Made by a program: the position numbers and the translations under genes. The notes below the pieces were generated by a model that was not told the origin of the DNA, did no database searches, and saw only the letters and a list, made by a program, of their open reading frames with translations. A stretch of 64,000 nt of DNA from Diplonema japonicum (lineage: Eukaryota; Euglenozoa; Diplonemea; Diplonemida; Diplonemidae): assembly GCA_964019335.1 (NCBI GenBank), contig OZ025668.1, positions 496,001-560,000 on the forward strand, written 5' to 3'. Below are positions 31,806-41,629 of this stretch, in pieces (positions within the stretch are counted from its first letter, which is position 1; the number at the start of each line of letters is the position of its first letter).

Positions 31806-33610
31806 TCAGTTGGATTGAGTTTCTTCGTTGAACTGCTGGGGGAGGTGTGACACCTTGAAGGGGACAGATGGGGAGGGCGCTCCGACAGGGGGGCTTTTTT
31901 TTTTTTTTTTCTTTTTTTTTTCTCCCAAGAAATATATACCTCGCACTCGGAGTTGGTGCCTGCCTGATGCCACCCATCTGCTGGGCTTTGTCGTTGTTCT
32001 TAAGCTGGACCTGAAAAAGGGAAGTTCTTCCCTTTTTTCCTTCATACCTTCAATCTCTCGGTGTGCCCAGCGATCTGGTATCCACTCATAGCCTTGATGG
32101 CCTGCTGCGCCGAGGCAGGGTCGGCATAGCTGACAAAACCAAAGCCCTTCGACTGCCCAGTGTAGCGGTCACGGAAGACCGTGGCGCTGATAATCTGGCC
32201 GAACGGGATGAAAGACTGCGATTATTATTATTATTATTATTATTTTTTTCTTTTTCTTTTTTTTTTTTTTTTGTTCCGCACCTCTTGCAGCATCTCATCA
32301 CCCCAGTGCAGAGGGAGGTGCAAAATGAAGCAGTTTGCCCCCGGAGGACCAGATGCCTTTCGCTCTGCGATTGGCAGCTGCTGCTGTCCCATCGACTGGC
32401 TGGGAGCGGCCTGCCTTGGCCCGTTCCTCATCATGTTCCCCCCGCCGCCGCCACCACCACCACCACCACCTCCTTGCTGCGACCCTTGCACGTTCTGCAT
32501 GCCGGGAAGAGGTGTCCCAGCTTGTTGACCCAGCATGGCCAGCTGGCCTAGCGACTGCTTCAGCTTCATCCTCTTCTTCTTCTCTTTCTCACTATCCGCG
32601 AATTTTACAGTCAGCGCAGAGGTACCTAAGATGGCTTGGTTTGTTCACTTGTCCTTCATACCGCCCTCCATTTTGAAGTTCCCGTGCAGGTTGGACACTG
32701 CCGCCTGCGCCGCGTCCATGTTGCTGTACTTCACGAAGGCGCACCCTCTGCTGAGCCCGTTCTGGCCCTTCAGAAGCGCCACCTCCACAATCTCACCGTA
32801 GTGCTCGAAGACCTTTTTTTTTTTTTTTTTTTTTCCCCTGAATTCATTCAGTTTTGTAACACACCTGAGCAATCTCCGCCTCGGTCGCCTTGTAGGGCAC
32901 CATGCCCACGAACAGCTTGGGCTCTTGGTCCTCGAGCTCACCGTCAGCGTAGCTCACCTGAATGTGTTAGTCAACAGCAAACCATCTGATACCTGCATGG
33001 GTGTCGACATGGGGGGCAGCACCTTCTTCCCATGGAGCTCCGTGATGGCCATCTCAGCCTGGTCCCTGTCGCCGTACACAATGAAGGCGCAGCCCTTGCC
33101 AAGCCCTGTCTGCTTGTCTTTGAGCATCACGATCTCCTCCACAATGCCGTAAGTCGCCATCAGCTCTTGGAGCTGTTCCTGGGTGGTGCTCCTGGGGATC
33201 TGGCCAACGAAGAGTTTCCTCCCGCCCCTGGAAGGGTGCGAGTGGCCTCCGAATTTGTTCAGGTACGTCAGCTGTTTCAGGAGGTGTTGCTGCTGCCCGT
33301 AGAGCGGGCTGTTTGTGTTGGAGAGCATCTTGTTCTGCAGCTGGGGTGGCGAGTTGGCGAACTTGATCTGCAAGGGGTTGGTCTGGGGTGGGATGATGTG
33401 CTGGTTGTGGAGGAGATTGATCGCGGTCTCGGCGGCGGCCCTGTCAGCATAGGTCACCCAGGCACTGCCCTTACTCCTGTTCGTTGTCTTGTCCCTCATA
33501 ATGCTCACCTCAAGGACTGTGCCGAAGCCCTGGAAGAGTGGCTGGAGCATCTCCTCTGTGCACACACCGGGGACCTGCCCCACGAAGAGTTTAACAGGCC
33601 CGTTGCTGGG
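31806..33610 (-). CDS. four-RRM CELF/Bruno-like RNA-binding protein, 5' end lost in gap
   Basis: RNA-binding regulator of splicing or translation. Seven exons were reconstructed: 32993-33610, 32865-32957, 32662-32812, 32282-32625, 32048-32215, 31940-32010 and 31806-31893. Introns are 35, 52, 36, 66, 37 and 46 bases and all phases agree. Four RRMs are visible: RRM1 ([14 protein letters not shown], at the gap edge), RRM2 ([25 protein letters not shown]), RRM3 ([26 protein letters not shown]) and RRM4 ([26 protein letters not shown]). CELF proteins normally have three, with the last one separated by a linker; here RRM3 and RRM4 are separated by a Gln/Gly-rich linker. The 35-base intron contains TGACTAAC, a good branch site. 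The start codon lies in the gap. Confidence 0.85.
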
Positions 33611-33810
33611 NNNNNNNNNNNNNNNNNNNNNNNNNNNNNNNNNNNNNNNNNNNNNNNNNNNNNNNNNNNNNNNNNNNNNNNNNNNNNNNNNNNNNNNNNN
33701 NNNNNNNNNNNNNNNNNNNNNNNNNNNNNNNNNNNNNNNNNNNNNNNNNNNNNNNNNNNNNNNNNNNNNNNNNNNNNNNNNNNNNNNNNNNNNNNNNNNN
33801 NNNNNNNNNN
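33611..33810. other. assembly gap (200 N)
   Basis: Exactly 200 N, hence of unknown size. It cuts the RRM-protein gene on one side and a copy of the ammonia-lyase 5' end on the other. Confidence 0.99.
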
Positions 33811-34038
33811 CACGTTCTTCAGCTTCCCGAACCCCGTCGTCAGACCGTACACCACGTTCCCGCTCTCCACGTGGTGGTCCACCAGGCGGCGCGCCTTCTC
33901 CACCTTCTCCCGCGACTCCTCCGTCAGGGAAAGCGTCACGTCCAGCGACCCCGTCGACACCCCGTTCAGCTCCGACAGGGTGAGGGACCTGTCCCCCCCG
34001 AGGACGATGCGCTGCAGCAGGGTGCGGCTGATCTTCAT
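33811..34038 (-). CDS. duplicate 5' fragment of histidine ammonia-lyase
   Basis: The first 76 codons of the ammonia-lyase, identical base for base to 27740-27967, ending at the gap. The similarity continues through the 5' leader to 34114, except for an insertion of about 13 bases just before the ATG, and then stops abruptly. It contains the catalytic Tyr region but not the MIO triad. It is either a second gene whose remainder lies in the gap or an allelic copy wrongly placed by scaffolding; the identical coding part favours a recent event or an artefact. Confidence 0.85.
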
Positions 34039-34453
34039 TTTTTTCTCTTTTTTTATACTTCTTCTAAAAGAAAGAACAACCTGGATGGGGGGAATATAAA
34101 GAAAGGGAAACAAGAGAGAAACAATAAAACTCCCATAAGAGAGAAGAAAGAAAGAAAAGGAGAAAAAGAATAGGCAAGAATACTCTTTTATTTGTGCGCA
34201 ACGAGGGCAACGAGAAAGGTGGAGAGGGAGAAAAAAGAGGAGAGGGAGAAAAAAAAAAAAATCCGATGTGTATTTTTTTGTTGTTTCTGTTTTTTGCTTC
34301 TTCATTTCAAGAAGAGAGAGAGGAAAATCAGGAGGGTACCTTTTCCTTAAAAAGAAAAAAGAAAAAAGAAAAAAGAAAGCAAGAAATAGTCCCTTCAATT
34401 TAAACCGATTATCCTGGTCAAGTCTCTCTCCTTTGAAGACGGAGGCGCGCAGC
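34039..34453. other. spacer
   Basis: The first 76 bases repeat the ammonia-lyase leader. The rest is purine-rich with A runs. No gene seen. Confidence 0.6.
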
Positions 34454-34870
34454 TCACTCTATCACGCCAATATGCGCACGTAGTGACTCAGGGTTGATGC
34501 AGGACTTACTTGTGTTTGGGTGCACTAAGCACAGGTTGACGGACTGTGTACCGTCAGGCAGAATGTGGGGTTCTTGCACCAAAAGTGTTTGGCCTTCAGC
34601 AAGATTTTCCGGCAGTGCCAAGGTGCCAGGAACCAGCGCGTCTTCAACTATTTCAGCAGGAGTCTTCACATGGCGCACCTCCAGGGCTGCTTCTACAAGG
34701 TGTGCCCTTTCTATGCACCCCACACAGGAACCTCTTCTTTCCTTAATGAATTTCTTCAGGTCTGCCACACCTTTGCTTTTTATAATATCCTTTTTCACCT
34801 TTGCCCCTTCGCACCCCCCGACGCTCAGGTATATCACAAGTATAAGCAGAAAACTGGTGATGATTTGCAT
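34454..34870 (-). CDS. small secreted protein with MANF C-domain-like CXXC motif
   Basis: A 121- to 138-residue protein with a hydrophobic signal peptide (residues 1 to about 22). Residues about 32-65 (VADLKKFIKERRGSC, VGC, IERAHLV) resemble the SAP-like C-terminal domain of MANF/ARMET, including the spacing around its CXXC motif (Cys49-Val-Gly-Cys52). MANF is an ER-resident and secreted stress factor. The N-terminal saposin-like half of MANF is missing here, so only the small domain is shared. The rest is a short beta-type region with two cysteines. A 51-base GT-AG intron (34459-34509, starting GTAAGTCC) fits before the stop; splicing gives a C-terminus of HPNTK, and retention adds 17 residues. 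Probable site: secretory pathway. Confidence 0.6.
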   Translation of the reverse strand: MQIITSFLLILVIYLSVGGCEGAKVKKDIIKSKGVADLKKFIKERRGSCVGCIERAHLVEAALEVRHVKTPAEIVEDALVPGTLALPENLAEGQTLLVQEPHILPDGTQSVNLCLVHPNTSKSCINPESLRAHIGVIE

Positions 34871-36000
34871 TTTTTTTTTTTTTTTGTAAAGTTGTGTCGG
34901 GGGAAATATGTATTTCCTATGTTATTATTATTATTTTTTGTTGGATATTGGCTTTTGGAACCCCCCTCTCCCTCTCGATTTTCTCAAAAAAAAAAAAAAA
35001 AACGTAGCGGTTCCTTGATGCAAAAAGAAAAAGAAGAAGAAAAAAAAAAAAAAAAAAAAAAAAAGAGACATTTAAGGGTACCTGCGGTATGTGGCAGGAC
35101 GCCTGAAAAAAAACAAGCTGAACTAATAACCCTGACATCCAATAGGGAGGGGGGGGGCAGAGGCGGGGTGTGGTGCCAGTACTATGCCTGGTCGAAGAAG
35201 GGGGTCGCTTCTTTCAATATTTTAAGAAGGGGACCAAGGAAGCCACTCAGAGGGGAGACATGGGTGTGGGTGTCGCAATGTGACATGGAATTGAGGAAAA
35301 AAGAAAAAAAGAAGTACCAACACCAATTTAAAACCGCTTGGGTGTGATGTCCGTTCAAAACTTGGAACAACAAAAATGAAATAACAAATGAGAACACAGT
35401 TATGCTAAGTGAAAAGCAGCAATGAATTACCGAGCAACTTAAATTATTTTTGTTGGTAATAACTAGTTTATTACCCCCCCTCCACTTCACGACAAAACAG
35501 CGCTTTAAAAGAATAAGAGTTTACCTCGCAGAAAAAAAAAAGAAAGGGGGTAAAAAAAATAAGAAAAGATAACAAGGTCTTAAGCAAGAATAAACATAAA
35601 GTGATAGCATCAGGGTCACGAGAATTAAGAAGAGGAAAAGTAGGGGAGAAGAAAAAAAAAGAAGCTGGAAACATTTCCCCCCCCCCTTTTTTTTTCTCCC
35701 CTCTCCCCCATTATTCTTTCCTAAAGCGGTAATCGTGCCTGGACTAGTGCCAAGTAATCATTTGTGGAACAAGAGAAGGAAAAAAAAAAGAATTTTCCGC
35801 TTCAACGTGAAGTGTTCATTGGTCAAGTCCAGTGGGGATGGGATTGTCTCGATCGAACACCTGTAGAGTTAATAGCGAAAAATATGAATGTAGTCTTTAT
35901 TTCCCCTTTTTTTTTTAAGGAGAGGGGGAGGGGAGGAAGGGAGTTTTTTTTTTTTTTTTTTTTATTTCACTCTTTGTCATTTTCTTCACTCACTAGGGGC
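34871..36000. other. spacer with a doubtful short ORF
   Basis: Mostly A and T runs. A minus-strand stretch at 35182-35290 reads MSHCDTHTHVSPLS and ends KEATPFFDQA. It could be a terminal exon, but I could not join it to anything. No other feature was seen before the foldback repeat. Confidence 0.4.
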
Positions 36001-36002
36001 CT

Positions 36003-36460
36003 CATTATTTAACGCGAAATCGCCATTATTTAACTAGTTAAATAATGAGATTTTGCAGTTAAATAATGGCCCTTCAGAGTGGAAAAATGAGTCTCGCCGT
36101 GGAAAAAAATGTACCCAACCCCTTGAAAACTTTTTTTGGGGTGGGCGTATTTTGACTATTTTTGGCCATCTGAGGCCATTCCAGCCCTTAAAAGTGGGAA
36201 TAAGTGCCTTACTTCCCCTTTAAATGCCACGGCGAAACAGCAACCCCATATTACCTTAGGAAAATCCCCAAAAAGGCTGACCTGCGTGGCAGTGAAAGCA
36301 GTGAAGAGTGAGTGACTCAAATGACGAAGAGTGAAATAAAACGACTTACTTGCCGCCAAATGAGCCATTATTTAACTCTCGTTACCCGTTTTTTTGCACG
36401 AGGGCCCTGCGGGCCGTAGGGCCCTCGTGCAAAAAATTCGGGAACTCAAGTTAAATAATG
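36003..36460. repeat. foldback element with six copies of an 11-mer and a 19-bp hairpin
   Basis: The element begins with CATTATTTAAC (36003) and ends with its complement GTTAAATAATG (36450-36460). Further copies are at 36024, 36037, 36058 and 36366, three in each orientation. The left end 35997-36071 is one large imperfect palindrome centred on TAACTAGTTA. Near the right end, arms 36390-36408 and 36418-36436 form a perfect 19-bp hairpin with a 9-base GC-rich loop. No protein is encoded. It looks like a short non-autonomous foldback or MITE-type element; whether it moves is inference. Confidence 0.75.
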
Positions 36461-37398
36461 ACTCATAATTTGTTGGCAATAAATAGTTATTTCTTTGTTG
36501 CTCCAACTGCTGAATTGGACAACAATAACACACAAAAAATTTTATATATGCCCACACATTTTTTTTTCTTTCTTTCCAACTCCCCCCAAAAAGAAATTTA
36601 ATATTTCAGATCAAAATATTTTGTGGACACTGCTACTCTTTTATTTTTAGCAAACAATCAATTGTCGGCATATTGTTTTCCTTGTTCTTGTAGGGGGGGG
36701 GGGGGGGGAAGAAAGACAACAATCTGATCTGAAGGGACATCTGCTGTCTGGCATGGTGTCGTGTGAGAAGAGTGGTCTTCTGTTATTCTTAATGCACCAC
36801 GCCCCCCCCCCCCCCCCCCCCCTTCATACTTTTTTTTTTAAATGTCAAAAAGAAAAAAATAAAAAAGAAACAATTATTTTGAGGCATGCGTTTTTGCGCT
36901 CACCAGAGGGTGCCATTTAACCATTAAAGGGAGGCATAAAAAAAAACCCATCCTACCGTTCTTTTTTTTCCCTCTTCCATATTTTCTTTTTTTTTTTTAA
37001 TTCTCTTTTCTATTTTAAAGTCGACCCAGATATTGAATGCGGCCATACTTGTAGCAGTGAGTGGAACCCAAATGCCGAAGGGAAGAATAGAACTACTTAC
37101 TTGCTGCCAAATGAGTCACTATTTATTTTATTTTATTTTTTTTTCTAACAAAAAAAAGGTTTGTATCAATTCCTTGCCGAGATACTAAAGTACAAAAAAA
37201 AAGAAAGAAAAAAAGAAAGTAAAACTAGCAACAGAAGAAGAACACCACGGACGTAAAAAATGGCAAAAAAAAACCCCCCCCTGGGGGGAGGGGGGAAAAA
37301 ATTGGAAAAAGAAACTGGTATTTTGTCAGTCCCACCTTTTCCTTTTTTTTTTTTTTAAAAAAAATAATCTATTCCCGTTCTAATGTATTTTTTTTTTT
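36461..37398. other. spacer with a degraded relative of the foldback repeat
   Basis: Stretch 37050-37125 (CAAATGCCGAAGGGAAGAAT and ACTTACTTGCTGCC) resembles 36310-36375 of the foldback element. The rest is homopolymers, including C and G runs of 14-18 bases. No gene seen. Confidence 0.5.
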
Positions 37399-38615
37399 TT
37401 ATTCCAAACGTGATTCCCAATTCTTTTTTTTTTTTTTTTTTTTTAAAGGAACGAGAACGCACTCACAGCGTGCTCCGGCTTCACAATCATACACATTACA
37501 CAACCAGTCTGTCTCAGCGAGAATTCCTTCCCAGCAACCTCGAAGTACGACACCCCAGTGAACGTCAACAGAGCAAAATTAACAGACGCCTGAAAACACG
37601 CAGCAAGAAGAAAAGCAACAAACGCAACAAAGAAAACCCGATACCACATACTGTACTTGGAATTGAGCGCTTTTGGCGGTTTGACCGCAAAATTGATGAG
37701 GACTTTCCCCAACAACGCCAGCGGGCCGAGGATCCAGATATACAGAACAAATCCCGGGATAACATGCGTAATAATAACTGGGAAGAGCAGAACAAGAAGG
37801 ATGCTCGAAGTCAGCTCCTGCATAATGGGCTTCTTCTCACCCATGATTTCAAGGTCCTCGCTGAGTAAATGGAGTTGCTTCAAGTCCTTCTGAGTTACCT
37901 TGTCTTTTGTGACCAGATATTCAGTTTTTACAAACCCGATACCTTCACAGAACCCGACAGGGACCATTGCCTTGTCGTGGTCTCCACATATATTCACAAC
38001 AGCCCCATTTGACAATGTCCCGATGGGTTGGCCCTCTTGGTCGAAAACGGTAATCATCTCACCGGTTTCATTCCAAGCGACCTTCGGCGGGCATTTCAAC
38101 TGTTCAGTTTTTTGTTGCAATTGTTTTTTTTTGATATCACGAATACGGAGCATGAAGGAGGACAGTGATGGGCAGATGCACCCTGTGACCATGAAACTAA
38201 TAACACCGCTGTTAACCCACAGGGCGTAGAGGAGTTGGTATTTGTCCCATCTTGTGAGGCTTACATCGTCGCCTACTAGTTGCGGGAGGCGGGGTACTTC
38301 GAAGAGGTCGAAGATTGACCCGACCAACCATGTGAAGTGGAACAGGTGGAGAGACGCTTGCGGTATTAAAAACAGCAGGGAAGGCTTCCATATAGATGTC
38401 ATTAAAAGCGTCCCGAAATTGTCGCACCGCCGGTACCACACCAGCGTGGCCAAGACGTTCAACAACGCCAGGAACCCAAGCGATATCAACAGCCAGTAGT
38501 ACGGAAATAAAACCACGTAATGATCGATCACCTCCGGGCACCCGCATGCCTCAAACTCGTCCTGTGCGGGGGACGTCCACAATGCTGGTGGCGTAACATT
38601 CGTCATATTTGACAT
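37399..38615 (-). CDS. polytopic membrane protein, unknown family
   Basis: A 390-residue protein with about seven hydrophobic segments: near 35-58, 75-100 and 130-155 in the N-terminal half, then 275-300, 300-325, 330-355 and around 360. Between them is a soluble domain of about 110 residues (165-270) with short beta-like stretches (GEMITVFDQEGQPIG). No signal peptide; N-terminal NxT and Cys residues are seen. I propose exon 37467-38615 joined to an 8-codon exon 37399-37422 across a 44-base intron that starts GTGAGTGCG and ends in a run of about 20 A plus G. Reading through the intron gives a protein of the same length with a different tail. Family and transport role are not known. Confidence 0.65.
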
Positions 38616-39155
38616 TATTATTATTTTTTTTTGTGTGTTCCCTTTGAATAGAATTAGTTGAGGGGGAATAATTGGAGGGGGGGGGAGTACTTAACATAAA
38701 TTTTTTTTCCCATCATAGTATTCGGAATTCTTTTCTTGCTTTTTTTTTTTCCGTTCTTCTTATTTTTTTATAGTACGGGGAGGGGGGGGGGAATTTTTTT
38801 TGCGGGGATAAAAAAGTCAATTTATTTGTTGTACCTTTTATTTCTTCGTCCCACCCGTTAGGGTGGAGAGGAAAGTGAGTCGAAAAAAAAAAGAAAAAAT
38901 AAGGGAAGGGGGTGAGGGGAAAGGGTTACCAAGGGGGGAGACAGGGAGGAGGGGAAAAGAAAGAATAAAAAAGCAATTGAAACATATTATTCTTTCTCTC
39001 TCTCCCTTGTAAAGCCAATTGAATGACCCAGTGTTCGTTTGCGCGCTGTAAAAATGACTATCAATAGACACGCCCCCCTGTAGCGAAACGGGAGGGGAAA
39101 GGGGAATGGGGGGGGTGGGATGGGAGGGAAAGGGTAAGAGCAGACCGTAGGTCCG
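38616..39155. other. spacer
   Basis: About 540 bases with T, A and G runs. No gene or structured element supported. Confidence 0.6.
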
Positions 39156-40493
39156 CTAGTAGGGTAAATAATCATCGGCTTCGAATGCTTCTCTCTCGGA
39201 CCCTATGGACCTGCGACCCGCAGAAAACGTAGAGTCAGAATCGTATTGAAATTCATGAGGAGAGAGCTCCGAAGGCTCACGGGGGGTAGGGATGGGTGCA
39301 AGCATGGGTGGCGTGTCTTCCTTTGGCATCATCGGCTCCCACACGCCTTTCTGCTCGGAAAACTCTAATTCCTTGTCCTTTGCTGCAGCGGCTCCCTTGC
39401 AACAACATACATAAACTAACACCACGATTGCTATCAACAAGGCCAACCCGCCTAGCACCGCACCTATCCACCACATTGATGCCTCGTCCTCTTCCTGAGG
39501 CACCGGCGGTGGCGGGTTTGGGGTTGGCGGTGCGAAGGTGGCACCAGGGGGGAGAGGCGTCGGGGGGGCAACCGTGTCCTTTGGCGACAGGGTCACAGCA
39601 GCAGGGGCTCCGGTAGCCGGTGCCGATGTAACCCCAGGGGGTTGCTGTGGAGCAGAGGTAGCAGGCGCCGATGTGCTAGGAACACCTGTCGTCGGAGCAC
39701 CTGTTGCGGGAGCACCCGTCGCTGGGGCAAGAGTAGGAGGCACGGCAGGCGTATTGGTATCAGGCGCTGGTGTCTTTGGTGATGGTGTCTTCGGGGCGGG
39801 TGTCTTCGGGGCAGGGGTATCGGGGGCTTGCGTAAGAGGAGCTGGTGTGGGGGGGAAGTCTTTGACTCCGCAGTCAGCTCCCTTCCACCCACCAAAGCAA
39901 AGGCATTCGCACGTCATGGCAGTTGGGTCGCCGACAAGCTTCCCGCCAGTGCCGTCGTTATTCACCACACACGCTCCGCCTGTGACGTCAGTGGCTGCAC
40001 ACTCGGCAGGGGTGGGCGAGAAGACGTTGAAGCAGCTTGCGGACCCGCCAGGGGCATCGATCAAAGAGGCGGCACTGTATGTGATCTCGCCATCGGCGGG
40101 GCCGGGGTTGAAAATTTCAATGCTGAATTCCTCAGCTGTTTGATAGCATTTTTCACTCAACGGCTGCGACCCATACACGTAGCTACAGTACCCACATGTT
40201 CGGGCGAAACCCACAGTGTCCACCCCGTCAGTTGCTAGCCAGCACCCGCTGTCCCGTCGTGTGTTGGTGCTGACAAGGGTGGACTCAGTGAAATCAGCTG
40301 AGTAAGTCCATTGCACAGCCTTGTTGGGGTCCATGTTGATGCTTATAACTGCACACGTCTGCTTCGGTACTTGGATCTTGATGTCACCCGTTCCTAGTTG
40401 CAGAGTGCTCTTCAGTGCTGGGTACAAGGGTGGTGGTGGGGCAACAATGCATGGCAGAGTAACCACCGAAATCAAGCATTTTAGTAGTTTCAT
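39156..40493 (-). CDS. mucin-like type I surface protein
   Basis: A 445-residue membrane protein. Residues 1 to about 18 are a signal peptide. About 20-215 is a cysteine-rich ectodomain with paired cysteines and near its end an EGF-like segment (MTCECLCFGGWKG). About 215-330 is a Thr/Pro/Ala stalk of repeats such as TPAPKTPAP and ATGAPATGAP, likely heavily O-glycosylated. About 338-360 is one transmembrane helix followed by three cysteines that could be palmitoylated. The last 80 residues are a cytoplasmic tail with acidic and Ser-rich segments. Adhesion or surface-coat function is inferred from the layout alone. The ATG is at 40491-40493, six bases after ACCACAG. Confidence 0.75.
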   Translation of the reverse strand: MKLLKCLISVVTLPCIVAPPPPLYPALKSTLQLGTGDIKIQVPKQTCAVISINMDPNKAVQWTYSADFTESTLVSTNTRRDSGCWLATDGVDTVGFARTCGYCSYVYGSQPLSEKCYQTAEEFSIEIFNPGPADGEITYSAASLIDAPGGSASCFNVFSPTPAECAATDVTGGACVVNNDGTGGKLVGDPTAMTCECLCFGGWKGADCGVKDFPPTPAPLTQAPDTPAPKTPAPKTPSPKTPAPDTNTPAVPPTLAPATGAPATGAPTTGVPSTSAPATSAPQQPPGVTSAPATGAPAAVTLSPKDTVAPPTPLPPGATFAPPTPNPPPPVPQEEDEASMWWIGAVLGGLALLIAIVVLVYVCCCKGAAAAKDKELEFSEQKGVWEPMMPKEDTPPMLAPIPTPREPSELSPHEFQYDSDSTFSAGRRSIGSEREAFEADDYLPY

Positions 40494-40588
40494 TCCATCC
40501 TGTGGTTTATGGAAGGGGGAAGGGAAGAAGCTGACAAGTACGGTTGCAAAAAAAATAAAAAGAATAACAGAAATATCGATCTACTGTA
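40494..40588 (-). promoter_or_regulatory. 95-base junction with pyrimidine tract and CAG
   Basis: Coding strand: TATTCTTTTTATTTTTTTTG, later CTTCTTCCCTTCCCCC, then ACCACAG ending at 40500, and the ATG six bases on. This is the clearest example in the window of the pyrimidine-AG-ATG arrangement between two close co-directional genes. Confidence 0.5.
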
Positions 40589-40684
40589 CTATATTCTGCT
40601 GGCCTGTTCCACACCTACCTTGTGCAAGGCTTCCCATAATCTCGTTCGCACCTCTTGAAGCTGGAATGGTAATGTTTAAGAGGG

Positions 40685-40742
<58 letters not shown>

Positions 40743-41364
40743 GAAAAGCACTATACCTCTTCCACCCCTAAGGCATCGTTCACCTCTCCCTTCGCTAGCA
40801 TTAATTCCTCCGAAAGCGCTTTCACTTCCATCTGTGTTTACTTATCTTCCCTCCCTGCCTACATACCTCTCTTCTGAAAGCTACAATCTGCAACGCTTGC
40901 ACGTTCACCTCGTCTGGATGAAGGAGATTGGAAGTGTAGTAGGAGGCAAGGGAGGGCAGTGAGGTGCCATACGAGGTGGCCTTTGTAGTTTTTTTGACTT
41001 CGAAGGACACAAGGGGTGATGAGAAGGTAGAGTAAGTGGCGGGGCATTTCAGGTCAAGGGTCAGAACCCAGGCCATCCCGACCCGTGGTTGGGAAACCCC
41101 TAAACCCCTGATGTCATTCCTCGAAATAGTCATTCGTGAAATTGCATCTTTGTCCCCACTGCTCACCAGTGCTACTATGTTCTTGGAATCGAACATCAAG
41201 ACGTAGTCGATCAACAGCACACGCCCTCCTAGCTTCAATGCGCTGCACCTTACATTCTCCAACGGCGGAGGGCCCACCTCTACTTTTTTCTTCTTCGTCT
41301 TCTTCGGAGACTCAAAGCCATCCTCGTCCTCCCTCCGCCTCCGTGCCGCCCTCTTTGGGGGCAT
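40589..41364 (-). CDS. three-exon basic protein, unknown
   Basis: Exons 40867-41364, 40757-40831 and 40589-40660 join in phase into 214 residues. Introns are 35 and 96 bases; the second carries a T run of 56 on the coding strand (A on plus, 40685-40740). The N-terminus MPPKRAARRRRED with a Lys run is a likely nuclear signal. Residues about 35-150 form a beta-rich domain (LGGRVLLIDYVLMF, MAWVLTLDLKCP). The spliced C-terminus is a coiled coil (LSEELMLAKGEV, LQEVRTRLWEALHK). I do not recognise the family. The ATG at 41362-41364 follows CCATCAG by five bases. Confidence 0.65.
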
Positions 41365-41629
41365 TCTCCCTGATGGGGTTGTAATGTTAAGAAGAAATAA
41401 AAAAAAAAAAAAAAAGAAAACACAAAATAAGAACAATATAATACGTATTTCAAGACCTGTTAAAAAAAAAAAAAAAAAATACGGTGGAAAAAAAAAAAGA
41501 AGAATTTTACATAGAAATCATAACGACGATCTAAGGGGGGGAAAACAAAAAACAGTGGGGGGGGGGTTTAATAAATCTAACACCGATACCGATCTACTTT
41601 GAAAAAAAAAGAGAAAGAAATAACTTTCT

